Shown one piece after another: positions 52,300 through 62,615 of a DNA stretch of 64,000 nt (positions within the stretch are counted from its first letter, which is position 1; each line of letters starts with the position of its first letter). The notes beneath the pieces were generated by a model that was not told the DNA's origin, did no database searches, and worked only from the letters and a program-made list of their open reading frames with translations. The DNA comes from Paracoccus zhejiangensis (GTDB taxonomy: Bacteria > Pseudomonadota > Alphaproteobacteria > Rhodobacterales > Rhodobacteraceae). A program made the position numbers and the translations under genes. The stretch covers positions 372,001 through 436,000 of the forward strand of contig NZ_CP025430.1 in assembly GCF_002847445.1 (NCBI RefSeq), read 5' to 3'.

Positions 52300-53453
52300 A
52301 GGCCCACGGCCTCGACCGCGCGCCCTCCAAGCCGCAGGGCCGCGCCCTTGACCCGGCCAAGGAACCCCGCCTCGGCCACGTCGGTCGCGGCCAGCAGCGG
52401 CATCCGCGCCTCGCCGGTGCCGGGGATCTGCACCACCAACTCGCCCAGTTGCTGCCCGGCCTTGATCGGCGCGGGGATGGGCGAGGTATAGACCACCTCG
52501 GCCGTCACCCGGTCGCCGGCCCCGCCGGGGATCAGCACGTTCAGCCCGTCCTTGGTGGTCAGCGCCACCCGCGAGGTCGAGCCCAGCCAGACCGGCGCCT
52601 CGACCACGGTTTCGCCCTTCGGCACCAGCGTCTTCATGGTGAACTGGCGAAAGGCCCAGTTGACGATGCGCTCGGCCTCTTCGGCCCGCGCCGTCTCGGT
52701 CGGCAGGCCGGTGACCACGAAGATGATGCGGCGATTGCCCTGCACGGCGCTGCCGGTCAGGCCATAGCCCGCCTCCTGCGTGTGGCCGGTCTTCAGCCCG
52801 TCGGCACCGATCCCCAGCTTCAACAGCGGGTTGCGGTTGAAGCGGTTCGAAGGCGCGCGGTTGTCGAACGGGTATTCGGTTTCCGAGAAGTACTTGTAAA
52901 GCTGCGGGAAATCCTGGATCAGGTGCTGCGCCAGCACGCCCAGGTCATGGGTCGACATGCGGTGGCGCGGATCGGGCCAGCCCGAGGCATTGGCGAAGGT
53001 GGAATTGGTCAGGCCCAGTTCCTTGCCCTTCTCGGTCATCTGCCGGGCAAAGGCCTCTTCGGTGCCGGCCAGGCCCTCGGCCACCACCACGCAGGCGTCG
53101 TTCCCCGACAGCACGATGATGCCCTGGATCAGTTCCTCGACGGTGGGGCGGTCCTGTTCGTTGAGGAACATGGTCGAGCCGCCCATCTGCCGCGCCTTGG
53201 TCGAGACCGGCAGGCGGGTATCCATCTGCACCCGGCCCTCGCGCACCGCCTCGAACAGCATGTAGACGGTCATCAGCTTCGACATGCTGGCCGGCGGCAG
53301 CGCCTCGTCGGCGTTCTTTTCCATCAGCACCGTGCCGGTCGCCACGTCATAGACCCAGGCCGCGCGGGCATTGGTGTCAAAGGCCTGCGCTTGGGCCAGA
53401 CCCGGCAGGGCGATCAGCAGCATGGCGGCGATGCGGAACAATTGGGCGCGCAT
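52296..53453 (-). CDS. D-alanyl-D-alanine carboxypeptidase (penicillin-binding protein, DacC/PBP5 type)
   Basis: A 385-residue exported serine peptidase that trims the terminal D-Ala of peptidoglycan stem peptides. Signal peptide residues 1-23 (ends GLAQAQ). SxxK is in PPASMSKLMTVY (about residue 59), SxN in LSGNDACVV (about 121), and KTG in DGLKTGHTQEAGYG (about 224). A C-terminal beta-rich PBP5_C-like domain follows (from about 280). ATG 53453 is chosen. First gene of the operon leading to tmk, holB, tatD and MBL, divergent from the SRPBCC gene. Confidence 0.94.
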   Translation of the reverse strand: MRAQLFRIAAMLLIALPGLAQAQAFDTNARAAWVYDVATGTVLMEKNADEALPPASMSKLMTVYMLFEAVREGRVQMDTRLPVSTKARQMGGSTMFLNEQDRPTVEELIQGIIVLSGNDACVVVAEGLAGTEEAFARQMTEKGKELGLTNSTFANASGWPDPRHRMSTHDLGVLAQHLIQDFPQLYKYFSETEYPFDNRAPSNRFNRNPLLKLGIGADGLKTGHTQEAGYGLTGSAVQGNRRIIFVVTGLPTETARAEEAERIVNWAFRQFTMKTLVPKGETVVEAPVWLGSTSRVALTTKDGLNVLIPGGAGDRVTAEVVYTSPIPAPIKAGQQLGELVVQIPGTGEARMPLLAATDVAEAGFLGRVKGAALRLGGRAVEAVGL

Positions 53454-53557
53454 GGGGTTTCCTTTGCCTGTTTGAGCCTTGACTACAACAGCTGCAGACC
53501 TGCCGCAACGCGCCCGGCACGCGCGCGCGGAGGTTTGACCCAAGGGAGACTGGGATA

Positions 53558-54016
53558 GTGAGCATTTCCGAAACCGACATGGACTTCACGGTCTGGGCGA
53601 TCATCGACAAGCCGCGCGAGACGGTCTTCGAGGCGGTGGCCGACCCGGCGCAGCTCTCGGCCTATTTCACCACCGGCGGGGCCAAGGGCCGCATGGATCG
53701 CGGCGCCACCGTCAGCTGGGAGTTCGGCGATTTCCCCGGCCCCTTCGACGTGACCGTGCTGATCGCCGAGAAACCCGAGCGCATCGAGTTCGACTGGCCC
53801 GCCCCCTCGGGCAACGGTCTGAACCGGGTGATCTTCCGCTTCGAGGAATTGCCCGCCGGCCGCACCAAGGTCCACGTCACCGAAACCGGCTGGCCCGCCA
53901 CCCCCGAGGGGCTGAAGCAGGCCTACGGCAATGTCATGGGCTGGTCCCAGATGCTGGCCGCGATGAAGGCGTGGGTCGATCATGGGGTGGGGTTGCGGGA
54001 GGGGATGTATGTGTGA
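53558..54016 (+). CDS. SRPBCC / AHSA1-like domain protein
   Basis: A 152-residue single-domain START/Bet v1-like protein. The N-terminal DFTVWAIIDKPRETVFEAV and ADPAQLSAYFTTGGAKG, then VTVLIAEKPERIEFDW, match the AHSA1 branch (activator of Hsp90-like, hydrophobic ligand-binding cavity). Start GTG at 53558, 11 bases after an AAGGGAG site. It stands alone. Its stop TGA is followed by six Gs and the AT-rich reverse-transcriptase island. Ligand unknown. Confidence 0.85.
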   Translation: MSISETDMDFTVWAIIDKPRETVFEAVADPAQLSAYFTTGGAKGRMDRGATVSWEFGDFPGPFDVTVLIAEKPERIEFDWPAPSGNGLNRVIFRFEELPAGRTKVHVTETGWPATPEGLKQAYGNVMGWSQMLAAMKAWVDHGVGLREGMYV

Positions 54017-55925
54017 GGGGGGTGACGCGATCCCGGCGTTTCGTAGATGCAGCAGCGGACCGTAGCATATCCGGCCCAAACTCGAGATATTAATCAAGTG
54101 CAGCGTCCGCCCCGCTACGACCGAAAAGCTCTAGTGCTGAACTTCAATAGATGACATTTGAACACGCTGACGGAAACCCGATCATTTTTCGGCCCATGAC
54201 TAGGAAAATTCGGCGTACTCACGAAAAAGCGAGAGCTCTTCGGTATGTGGAACTGCATCGAGTTCTTCCGGATTGCTGACAACGATTTTTTTGACATCAA
54301 GTGCCTTGAGCAAAGCTTGATTGCTGATCCAGTCATTGTTCCAGAGCTGAACACTATTGCCGTTGACTATTTGGCAAATCGGTTCGGTGCTGTCAAAGGT
54401 TAATCCAACGCCTTTGGCTCTTGTGACTCGCTGCAGCCAAATTTCGAGATGACCGTTATGCGGTATCCGCTTCAATTTCTCGGCTACCTTTCCCCATATT
54501 CCCTGGCGGTCTGACTCTGGGGCAAGTGAAATAAGTTTGGCAAGAATTCCAGATAACGCAGGAAAGGCACTAGGCGAAATCACAGCAATATCGCAAATAA
54601 TCGCCACCTGAACGCCAAGATCTTCGGGAGGTTCAGCAATCGTAGATATTTTCTTGAACGCGCTATCCGCTAAGCGTTTTATTGAACCTGTATTAGGGTA
54701 AAGGCGAGCAAACGAGTGAAGTCGCAGTAACTGCTTTTGAATAGTCTTCGCTTGTGTGATGTCCATATTCTCGAGTTGCATACCTGCCAGCTTCTCGGGC
54801 TTGATGGCGCCCTCGATAATATTGGTGCTAACAGAAGTTTTTGCAGCGCCAAGCTGCATCCCAACTTTTCTGAGACAGTCACTGATTACCCTGACGATCT
54901 CAGACGCTCGCTGATCGTTCAACGTGAAGATGCTGTAGTCGTCGCGATACCTTAGGATATGAAAGTTCTTTTCTCCTGTTAGGTTTTCGGTAATCAAGTG
55001 ATCAACATATGCTAATACCAATTCGGCGATAATATCCATCAGAACAGAGCCTTGTGTAATTCCGTTCGTCTGGCCGTAACGACTGTTCCGTATGTGAAAA
55101 TCGATTTTATTTCCAAACAGCTCTTTGTCATTCTGTGTTGCTTTAGCAGCTTTGTATCCGTGTAGAGCCCATGGAATACTGTGGGTATAGAGCGAACCAT
55201 AGCAGTTAGACACATCTGTTTTTAGCAGGTGTGTGTAATCCATCGACAGCTCTAGAGAACGTTGCTCGTATCGCAGCCACCAGTTTCGAACTTGAACGGC
55301 ATCATGCTTGTCGTCGCCATTAGATGCCATAGGAAAGCTAGTGCACTCCACAACGCCTGAGTGCAGTTCTTTAAAACGATTTTGAAGCAATTTCCAGTTT
55401 GATTCTTCGCAGAAAATCTTAACCAAAGTCATGTAAATTGCTGGATGAATGAGCTCAAACGGTCGCCAGGCAAAGCGCCCATCTTTCGTGCTCAGAAGCT
55501 CGTAGTTGACACCGGGCATATCAACTGGACGGTTAGGCTTTGTCTTTTGAAAGGCAAGATATGTATCTTCCCCCAAGGTCGCTGCAGTTTCTTTCAAAAT
55601 AGCTTCAAAGCTGATGTATGGAGGGAAATCCGACCGAAAGTAGCATTCTGGTTTCTCAAGGTAAGATCTTGCAGCAGCAGCCTCTAAATCGACAATTCGT
55701 GTCATAAACAATATTCCACAGCCATGTTAATCAAGCTTCTGGGCTATGCCTCAGCACACGGCCTATTGATGCGACATGAGCAGAGAAATGCCAAGGCCAC
55801 TAACCGCGAATAACGCTCCTCTCTGGCGACAGCGGCGAACGGCCACTTCCCGGCCTGTCTGCCGATGGCGTCCCGGCCCGATTTGGGATTGAGCATCTGC
55901 AGCGAAAAGGAGGAAGTTCCCCCCC
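54017..55925 (-). other. AT-rich island 2 between the SRPBCC and DUF2270 genes, carrying one reverse-transcriptase gene
   Basis: Like island 1 this is an AT-rich block between two converging GC-rich genes, with one gene on the minus strand (54200-55705), 183 non-coding bases after it and 220 before it. No maturase/endonuclease, integrase, transposase, or second open frame is apparent. Both neighbouring genes end in TGA plus a G tract reading inward: 54014-54022 on plus, 55928-55919 on minus. The 220-base stretch upstream of the gene becomes GC-rich again toward 55925; it is unclassified. Confidence 0.7.
54200..55705 (-). CDS. Reverse transcriptase of the Abi/DRT (unknown-group, retron-I-like) class
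   Basis: A 501-residue RNA-directed DNA polymerase. The palm motifs are readable: motif A LLKTDVSNCYGSLYTHSIPW with Asp164, motif B TNGITQGSVLMDIIAEL, and the catalytic YRDD box at residues 253-256 (HILRYRDDYSIF). The YTHSIPWAL stretch after motif A is typical for RTs that are not group II introns or DGR enzymes but belong to abortive-infection or defence-associated RT groups. A 230-residue C-terminal helical part without known domain follows. There is no nitrilase, protease or second RT alongside. AT-rich with foreign codon use. The start is ATG 55705; a TTG lies two codons upstream. The DRT subgroup and product cannot be fixed from sequence alone. Confidence 0.85.
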   Translation of the reverse strand: MTRIVDLEAAAARSYLEKPECYFRSDFPPYISFEAILKETAATLGEDTYLAFQKTKPNRPVDMPGVNYELLSTKDGRFAWRPFELIHPAIYMTLVKIFCEESNWKLLQNRFKELHSGVVECTSFPMASNGDDKHDAVQVRNWWLRYEQRSLELSMDYTHLLKTDVSNCYGSLYTHSIPWALHGYKAAKATQNDKELFGNKIDFHIRNSRYGQTNGITQGSVLMDIIAELVLAYVDHLITENLTGEKNFHILRYRDDYSIFTLNDQRASEIVRVISDCLRKVGMQLGAAKTSVSTNIIEGAIKPEKLAGMQLENMDITQAKTIQKQLLRLHSFARLYPNTGSIKRLADSAFKKISTIAEPPEDLGVQVAIICDIAVISPSAFPALSGILAKLISLAPESDRQGIWGKVAEKLKRIPHNGHLEIWLQRVTRAKGVGLTFDSTEPICQIVNGNSVQLWNNDWISNQALLKALDVKKIVVSNPEELDAVPHTEELSLFREYAEFS

Positions 55926-56606
55926 TCACCCCATCCCCAGCGGATCCCGCCGCTTCTGCGCCCGGCGGCGGTCGCGCCTGCCGCTCATCACCGCGATCAC
56001 CCCGAAGCTGGCGCAGTAGACCGCGCCCATCAGCAGGACCAGCCAGCCGGGCAGGGGGCCGATGGCGGCGCGGTCGAGGAACTGGCCGGCCGAGGTCAGC
56101 GGCGTCGGATGCACCGCCAGCTTGCCCAGGTAGGCGATGGTCTGGATGAGCAGGATCCAGAAATAGTTGCGCCGGATGCGGCGCCCCACCGCCGTCCACA
56201 TGCTGACGTGGTAGGAGGGGCGCATATAGTCATCGGCCAGCCGGTCCTGCCAGTGCTCTTCCAGGTGCAGGTCGCCCTCTTTCAGGATCGGGGCGATGAA
56301 ATGCAGCTCCAGCCAGCGGCAGCGCGCGCGCCAGACGTTGAAATAGCGATAGCGCCGGGCCTCGAGCATCAGGAAGAAGACGATCAGGATGCCGACCAGC
56401 ACCAAGGGCAGCGGCGAGGCCTGCGGCGAGGAATAGGTGATCGACAGCGCCACCCCCAGCGTCACCACCGACCAGTTGGTCGAGGTGTCGAGCCGGGTGC
56501 GCCAGATGGTCGAGCGATAGACCTCGCCGCGATAGAGATGCGCCAGCACCCCCATCTCGGCCGAGTCCAGTTGCTTGCGTTCGCGGAGCTCGCCGTCTTC
56601 GGCCAT
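55926..56606 (-). CDS. DUF2270 family predicted membrane protein
   Basis: A 226-residue protein. The N-terminal MAEDGELRERKQLDSAEMGV is cytoplasmic, then GVLAHLYRGEVYRSTIWRTR, then four hydrophobic segments (about 45-62, 65-85, 145-165, 180-205), with a soluble stretch between the second and third that holds RYRYFNVWRARCRWLELHFI. This matches DUF2270, of unknown function, a family widely found in alphaproteobacteria. Its stop is followed by seven Gs on its own strand at the island border. Confidence 0.8.
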   Translation of the reverse strand: MAEDGELRERKQLDSAEMGVLAHLYRGEVYRSTIWRTRLDTSTNWSVVTLGVALSITYSSPQASPLPLVLVGILIVFFLMLEARRYRYFNVWRARCRWLELHFIAPILKEGDLHLEEHWQDRLADDYMRPSYHVSMWTAVGRRIRRNYFWILLIQTIAYLGKLAVHPTPLTSAGQFLDRAAIGPLPGWLVLLMGAVYCASFGVIAVMSGRRDRRRAQKRRDPLGMG

Positions 56607-56723
56607 GCTGTGGCCTCCCCCTGCGGCAAGCTTGGCATGGCCCGGGGCGTTGGCGCAAGCTGGCAGCGGGATTTTTCTGCCGCTGCAAGTGCTTGGGCCG
56701 GGATCGCTGCGGGGGTTGGGGGG

Positions 56724-57296
56724 CTACTGCCCCATCGCCTCGCGCCAGTGGCGGCGGCAGAGCGAGACATAGGTTTCATTGCCGCCGACCTGCACCTGCG
56801 CACCCTCGCGGATGGCGGCCCCGTCCGCGCCGCGGCGGATGACCATGGTGGCCTTGCGCCCGCAATGGCAGATGGTGCGCACCTCGCGCAGGTCATCAGC
56901 CAGCGCCAGCAGCGCCGCCGAGCCGGGGAAAAGCTCGCCGCGGAAATCGACGCGCAGCCCATAGCACATGACCGGGATCCCCAGGTCATCGGCGACGCGG
57001 GCCAGCTGCCAGACCTGGTCCGGGGTCAGGAACTGCGCCTCGTCGACGAAGATGCAGGCGGAATTGGCCCCCTGCCGCCCGATCAGCGCGAAGAGATCGG
57101 TGGCGGCGTCAAAGGTCAGCGCGCTGTCCTCGATCCCGATGCGGCTGGCAATGCGCCCCTCGCCGGCGCGGTCATCCAGCGCGGCGGTCAGCAGCAGCGT
57201 CTCCATCCCGCGCTCGCGGTAATTGTAGGAGGCTTGCAGCAGCAGCGTGCTCTTGCCGGCATTCATGGTGGAGAAATGGAAATAGAGCTTGGCCAT
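56724..57296 (-). CDS. tdk: Thymidine kinase
   Basis: A type II thymidine kinase of 190 residues that salvages thymidine to dTMP. P-loop FHFSTMNAGKSTLLLQ (residues 6-21), Walker B FVDEAQFLTPDQV (about 88-100), lasso loop CYGLRVDFRGELFPGS, a zinc site from CHCGRKA and YVSLCRRHW, and the sugar-binding GGNETYVSL. ATG 57296. Its neighbours are unrelated. It is divergent from the methyltransferase gene 57432 with a 135-base gap. Confidence 0.95.
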   Translation of the reverse strand: MAKLYFHFSTMNAGKSTLLLQASYNYRERGMETLLLTAALDDRAGEGRIASRIGIEDSALTFDAATDLFALIGRQGANSACIFVDEAQFLTPDQVWQLARVADDLGIPVMCYGLRVDFRGELFPGSAALLALADDLREVRTICHCGRKATMVIRRGADGAAIREGAQVQVGGNETYVSLCRRHWREAMGQ

Positions 57297-57431
57297 GCGC
57301 AGGGGATTAGCGGGCGACTGCGGGGGCGGCAAGGGCGCGGCTTTGATCAGTCTGCGGCAGAACGCGCCTTTTCTATGGCGCGGTTCTGGTGGACAGTGCC
57401 GGAACGCTACCTGCTGTAAACGAGTTTCCCG

Positions 57432-59003
57432 ATGACCGACCCCTTGACCCGACTGGCGATCCTGAACGGAACCGACAAGTTCGGCTATCACGATTACACC
57501 CCACATTACTTCGGATTGCTGAACCATCTGCGCGACGAGCCGCTGAAGCTGCTCGAGATCGGCGTGGGCGGCTATGGCTCGCCGGTCAGGGGGGGCGAAT
57601 CGCTGGCGGTCTGGCGGGATTTCTTTCCCGAGGGGCAGATCACCGGGCTGGATATCCAGCGCAAGACCATCGATCTCGGGTCCCGTGTGCGCATCGTTCA
57701 GGGCAGTCAGGTCGACGCCGACTGCCTCAGCCAGATCGAGGCCGAGCGCGGGCCCTTCGACGTGATCCTGGACGATGGCAGCCATCGCAACGAGCATGTG
57801 GTCGAAAGCTTTGCCCTGCTGTTTCCGGGTCTGAAGCCAGGCGGACTTTATCTGGTCGAGGATGTGCAGACCTCGTTCTTCCCGCGCTTCGGCGGCTCGC
57901 TGACGCTGGATTCGCCGAACAGCGTCGGCATGGCGGCCGAGATCATGGCGCAGCTTCAGAGCGGGCGGGGCGGCGAGATCGTCGCGGTCGAGCGCTTCCA
58001 CAATATCTTCGCCTTCTGGAAGCGCGATCCTGGCCGGTCCGCGCCGGGCATCGAGGATGATCGCCGGGTTCGCGCCGCCGATGGCGTAACCCGGATCGAC
58101 GCTGACAGTGTGACGGATGCCGCCGCGCTGATGCAGGCGGTGGACCGGGTGGGCGAGACCGGCCTGCTGCTGATCGAGGGCCAGCCCGATCCGGCACTGT
58201 TGTTGCAGCTGTTCGTCGAGGTCGATCATACCGAGATCCGGGTACATTTCCCCGATGCGCCGCTGCTGCCGTCTGCGCCGCGCATTCTGGGCATGGCCAT
58301 CTATGGCGATGGTGTGGTGCTGCAGATCGGGGACAATACCTATCCCTCGAACTTCGACTACAGCCCGGAAAACCCGCTGGCCGCTGCCGCCATGGCGACG
58401 ATTTCCGAGGTCATCGCCGATCCTGCCGCGACCGAGAACGGTTTGCAGCAGGCCGCCGTCATGACCGAGCGGTTCCACGGCGCCGATGCCGCCGCGCCGC
58501 TGCTGCAGCGCCTGTCGCAGATGGGCTGCACCGATCAGCGCTTCTATCTGCTCTATGCCAAGCTCTTGCGCCAGTCCGAGGATTGGCCGGCGATGGAGCG
58601 GCTGTGCCGCGAGGCGCTGACCCATCTGCCGGACGATCCGCAGGTCCTGCCGACGCTGGCGCTGGCGCTGCGCCGCCAGGGCCGGCTGGACGAGGCGCTG
58701 GATCTGCTGCGGACCGCCCATGAAGCCAATCCCCGGGTCCGGTCGATCGTCACCACGCTGGCCAATCTCGAGGTTTCGGTGGGTAACCGGCCCCGCGCCA
58801 TCGAGCTGTTGGAAAAGGCGATGGTCCTGTTCCCGCCCGCCGACCGTGCCGTCCGCCAGCGCAAGCTGATCGAGCTGTGCTTGGTCAGTGGCGATCAGGA
58901 GGCCGCGCAGCGCGTCGCCCGGCGTCTGCGCGAGGCGGTGCCCGATGACCCGCTGGCGACCGAGGTTCTCGGCCCTGTCGCAGCTTCAGATGCCAAGACC
59001 TGA
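57432..59003 (+). CDS. MycE-like SAM methyltransferase fused to TPR repeats, copy 1
   Basis: A 523-residue protein. Residues 1-195 are a class I SAM methyltransferase like the MycE/rhamnosyl-O-methyltransferase group: LNGTDKFGYHDYTPHYFG, then LLEIGVGGYGSPVRGGESLA for SAM binding, GLDIQRKTIDLG, and DVILDDGSHRNEHV (the metal-binding DDGSH). A middle region (about 225-325) has a NTYPSNFDY motif, and TPR-like helices run from about 350 to 510. The enzyme probably methylates a sugar or polyketide-like acceptor, perhaps on a surface glycan; acceptor unknown. The next gene is a paralogue of nearly identical length and layout. Confidence 0.8.
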   Translation: MTDPLTRLAILNGTDKFGYHDYTPHYFGLLNHLRDEPLKLLEIGVGGYGSPVRGGESLAVWRDFFPEGQITGLDIQRKTIDLGSRVRIVQGSQVDADCLSQIEAERGPFDVILDDGSHRNEHVVESFALLFPGLKPGGLYLVEDVQTSFFPRFGGSLTLDSPNSVGMAAEIMAQLQSGRGGEIVAVERFHNIFAFWKRDPGRSAPGIEDDRRVRAADGVTRIDADSVTDAAALMQAVDRVGETGLLLIEGQPDPALLLQLFVEVDHTEIRVHFPDAPLLPSAPRILGMAIYGDGVVLQIGDNTYPSNFDYSPENPLAAAAMATISEVIADPAATENGLQQAAVMTERFHGADAAAPLLQRLSQMGCTDQRFYLLYAKLLRQSEDWPAMERLCREALTHLPDDPQVLPTLALALRRQGRLDEALDLLRTAHEANPRVRSIVTTLANLEVSVGNRPRAIELLEKAMVLFPPADRAVRQRKLIELCLVSGDQEAAQRVARRLREAVPDDPLATEVLGPVAASDAKT

Positions 59004-59075
59004 CGCCGTGTCTTCAATTGCGGCTTGATCAGCCCTAGGCTGGCTGACCATAACCCACAGCAGGGAGCCGCGCTG

Positions 59076-60650
59076 TTGACCGATGCCTTGACCCGTCTGG
59101 CCATTCTTCATGGCACCGACAAGTACGGCTTCCACGATTACACGCCGCGCTATGACGCGATGCTGGGTCCGCTGCGCGACCGGCCGGTCCGACTCTTGGA
59201 GATCGGCATTGGCGGCTATGCCGATCCGCTGCGGGGCGGCGAGTCGCTGGCGATGTGGCGCGACTATTTCCCGAAGGGTCAGGTCACCGGGCTCGACATC
59301 GCGCGCAAGGAGCTGAACCTCGGGCCGCGGGTGGCGATCCGGCAGGGCAGTCAGGTCGATGCAAACCTCCTGTCGCGGCTGGTGGAGGAGCGCGGGCCGT
59401 TCGATGTGATCCTTGACGATGGCAGCCATCAGAACGCCCATGTGGTCGAGAGCTTTCGGTTGCTTTTCCCCACGCTGGCCTCGGGCGGGGTCTATATCAT
59501 CGAGGACGTGCAGACCGCCTTTTTCGCGAAGTTCGGTGGCTCGCTTGAACTCGAGGCACCGAACAGCCTCGCCATGGCGCTGGAGCGGGTGGCCAAGCTG
59601 CAGGCCGGGCAGGGCGGCGGCATGGCCCGGATCGAGCGGTTCCACAACCTGATCGTGATCCACAAGCGCGTGGCCCGGCAGAAACGCCCGCTGCTGACCG
59701 AGGATCGCCATCTTGCTGCAGCCAAGTCCGAGGGGCGCAAGATCGTGGCGGCCGAGGCCGGCGATCTGGTCCATCCGACGGTTCTGACCGCGCTGGCCGC
59801 CAGTGCCGGCAAGGACGGTGTGCTGATGCTGCGCGGGCCGTGGCGCGACCCGGCGCTGCTGCGCGATCTCTTCGTCCAGATCGACCATCGCGAGATCCGG
59901 GTCCACCATCCCGAGGCACCGCTGCACCGGCTGGCCGGGCGCATCGCCGGCCTGGCGATCTATCCCGAGGGCGCGCTGATCCTGCTGGGCGAGAACAGCT
60001 ATCCCTCGAATTTCGCCTTCGATGCTCGTCATCCGCAGGTGGCGGCGGTGCTGGCCGAGATGGGCGAGGTGCTGACGGACAAGGCGGCGACGGAAAAGGG
60101 TCTTCTGGCCTATCTGCGCCTGAAGAACTTCCCCGGCGCGGGCAAGGTGGGGTTTGCGCTTCTGGACCGGTTGCAGGCCATGGGCTGCCGCGACCCGCTC
60201 TATCGCCTGCAGCGGGCCGGGATTCTGGCCGAGCGGCATCAATGGCGCGACCTGCTGCGGCTCTGCCGCGAGGCGGAAAGCGACGGGCTTACCGATCCCC
60301 GGCTGAGAGCGCATCTGGGCATCGCGCTGCGCGAGACCGGGCAGGGCGGCGAGGCCCTGCAGATCCTGCGCGCGGCACATGGGCGCACGCCGGATTCCCT
60401 GCCGATCATCGCGGCTCTGGCAGAGGCCGAGTTCGATCACGGCGACAAGACCGCCGCGCGGGTGCTGCTGGCCGGGGTCATCGACCGATTTCCACTGGAC
60501 GAGCAACCCAAACGCCTGCGCGCCCTGATCGAGATGGCGCAGGCGACCGGCGATGCGCAGACCGCACTGGGCGCGGCGATCCGGTTGCAGAAGCTTGACC
60601 CGGACGCGGTGTCGATCCGGCGCGAGCCGGTGACCCCGCCCGCGGGCTAA
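59076..60650 (+). CDS. MycE-like SAM methyltransferase fused to TPR repeats, copy 2
   Basis: A 524-residue paralogue of the previous protein. The methyltransferase core is ILHGTDKYGFHDYTPRY, LLEIGIGGYADPLRGGESLA, GLDIARKELNLG and DVILDDGSHQNAHV. The middle region has SYPSNFAFD, followed by TPR helices. I choose the TTG start at 59076: it has an AGGGAG site eight bases upstream and makes the N-terminus (L/M)TDALTRLAILHGTD align residue for residue with copy 1 (MTDPLTRLAILNGTD). An in-frame ATG at 59025 would add 17 residues that have no counterpart. It lies 72 bases after copy 1 and may be co-transcribed. Confidence 0.8.
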   Translation: MTDALTRLAILHGTDKYGFHDYTPRYDAMLGPLRDRPVRLLEIGIGGYADPLRGGESLAMWRDYFPKGQVTGLDIARKELNLGPRVAIRQGSQVDANLLSRLVEERGPFDVILDDGSHQNAHVVESFRLLFPTLASGGVYIIEDVQTAFFAKFGGSLELEAPNSLAMALERVAKLQAGQGGGMARIERFHNLIVIHKRVARQKRPLLTEDRHLAAAKSEGRKIVAAEAGDLVHPTVLTALAASAGKDGVLMLRGPWRDPALLRDLFVQIDHREIRVHHPEAPLHRLAGRIAGLAIYPEGALILLGENSYPSNFAFDARHPQVAAVLAEMGEVLTDKAATEKGLLAYLRLKNFPGAGKVGFALLDRLQAMGCRDPLYRLQRAGILAERHQWRDLLRLCREAESDGLTDPRLRAHLGIALRETGQGGEALQILRAAHGRTPDSLPIIAALAEAEFDHGDKTAARVLLAGVIDRFPLDEQPKRLRALIEMAQATGDAQTALGAAIRLQKLDPDAVSIRREPVTPPAG

Positions 60651-60654
60651 CGCC

Positions 60655-62457
<1,803 letters not shown>

Positions 62458-62488
62458 GTCGCTTCCTCCGGTTGCCGACAGGTTATTC

Positions 62489-62502
62489 TGTTAGCGATAA
62501 CA
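62489..62502. promoter_or_regulatory. LacI/GntR-type operator upstream of edd
   Basis: TGTTAGCGATAACA is a near-perfect palindrome (5-bp outer arms TGTTA/TAACA around a CG centre), the pattern of LacI-family gluconate/GntR operators (consensus similar to TGTTANCGNTAACA). It is 32 bases upstream of the edd ATG, between edd and the divergent methyltransferase gene, and is suited to repress edd. No LacI-type regulator gene is in the window. Confidence 0.6.
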
Positions 62503-62615
62503 GTTCAAGCCCGGATCGCCGGCAATACATACATAAATGCGGGTGTGGGCGGGTCGGGGCATGGCTTGCCCCGGTCTGCGGCCCGTGCCAGATGTGGCAG
62601 CGAAAGGACCCTTCC

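Noticed and set aside
54200..55705. Group II intron or diversity-generating retroelement
   Set aside because: No maturase/endonuclease domain, no intron domain V-like 3' end, and no template/variable repeat pair was seen; motif A surroundings resemble Abi/DRT enzymes.
55744..56199. Minus-strand frame running from DUF2270 into the RT island
   Set aside because: It overlaps DUF2270 in another frame and has no recognisable domain or start signal.
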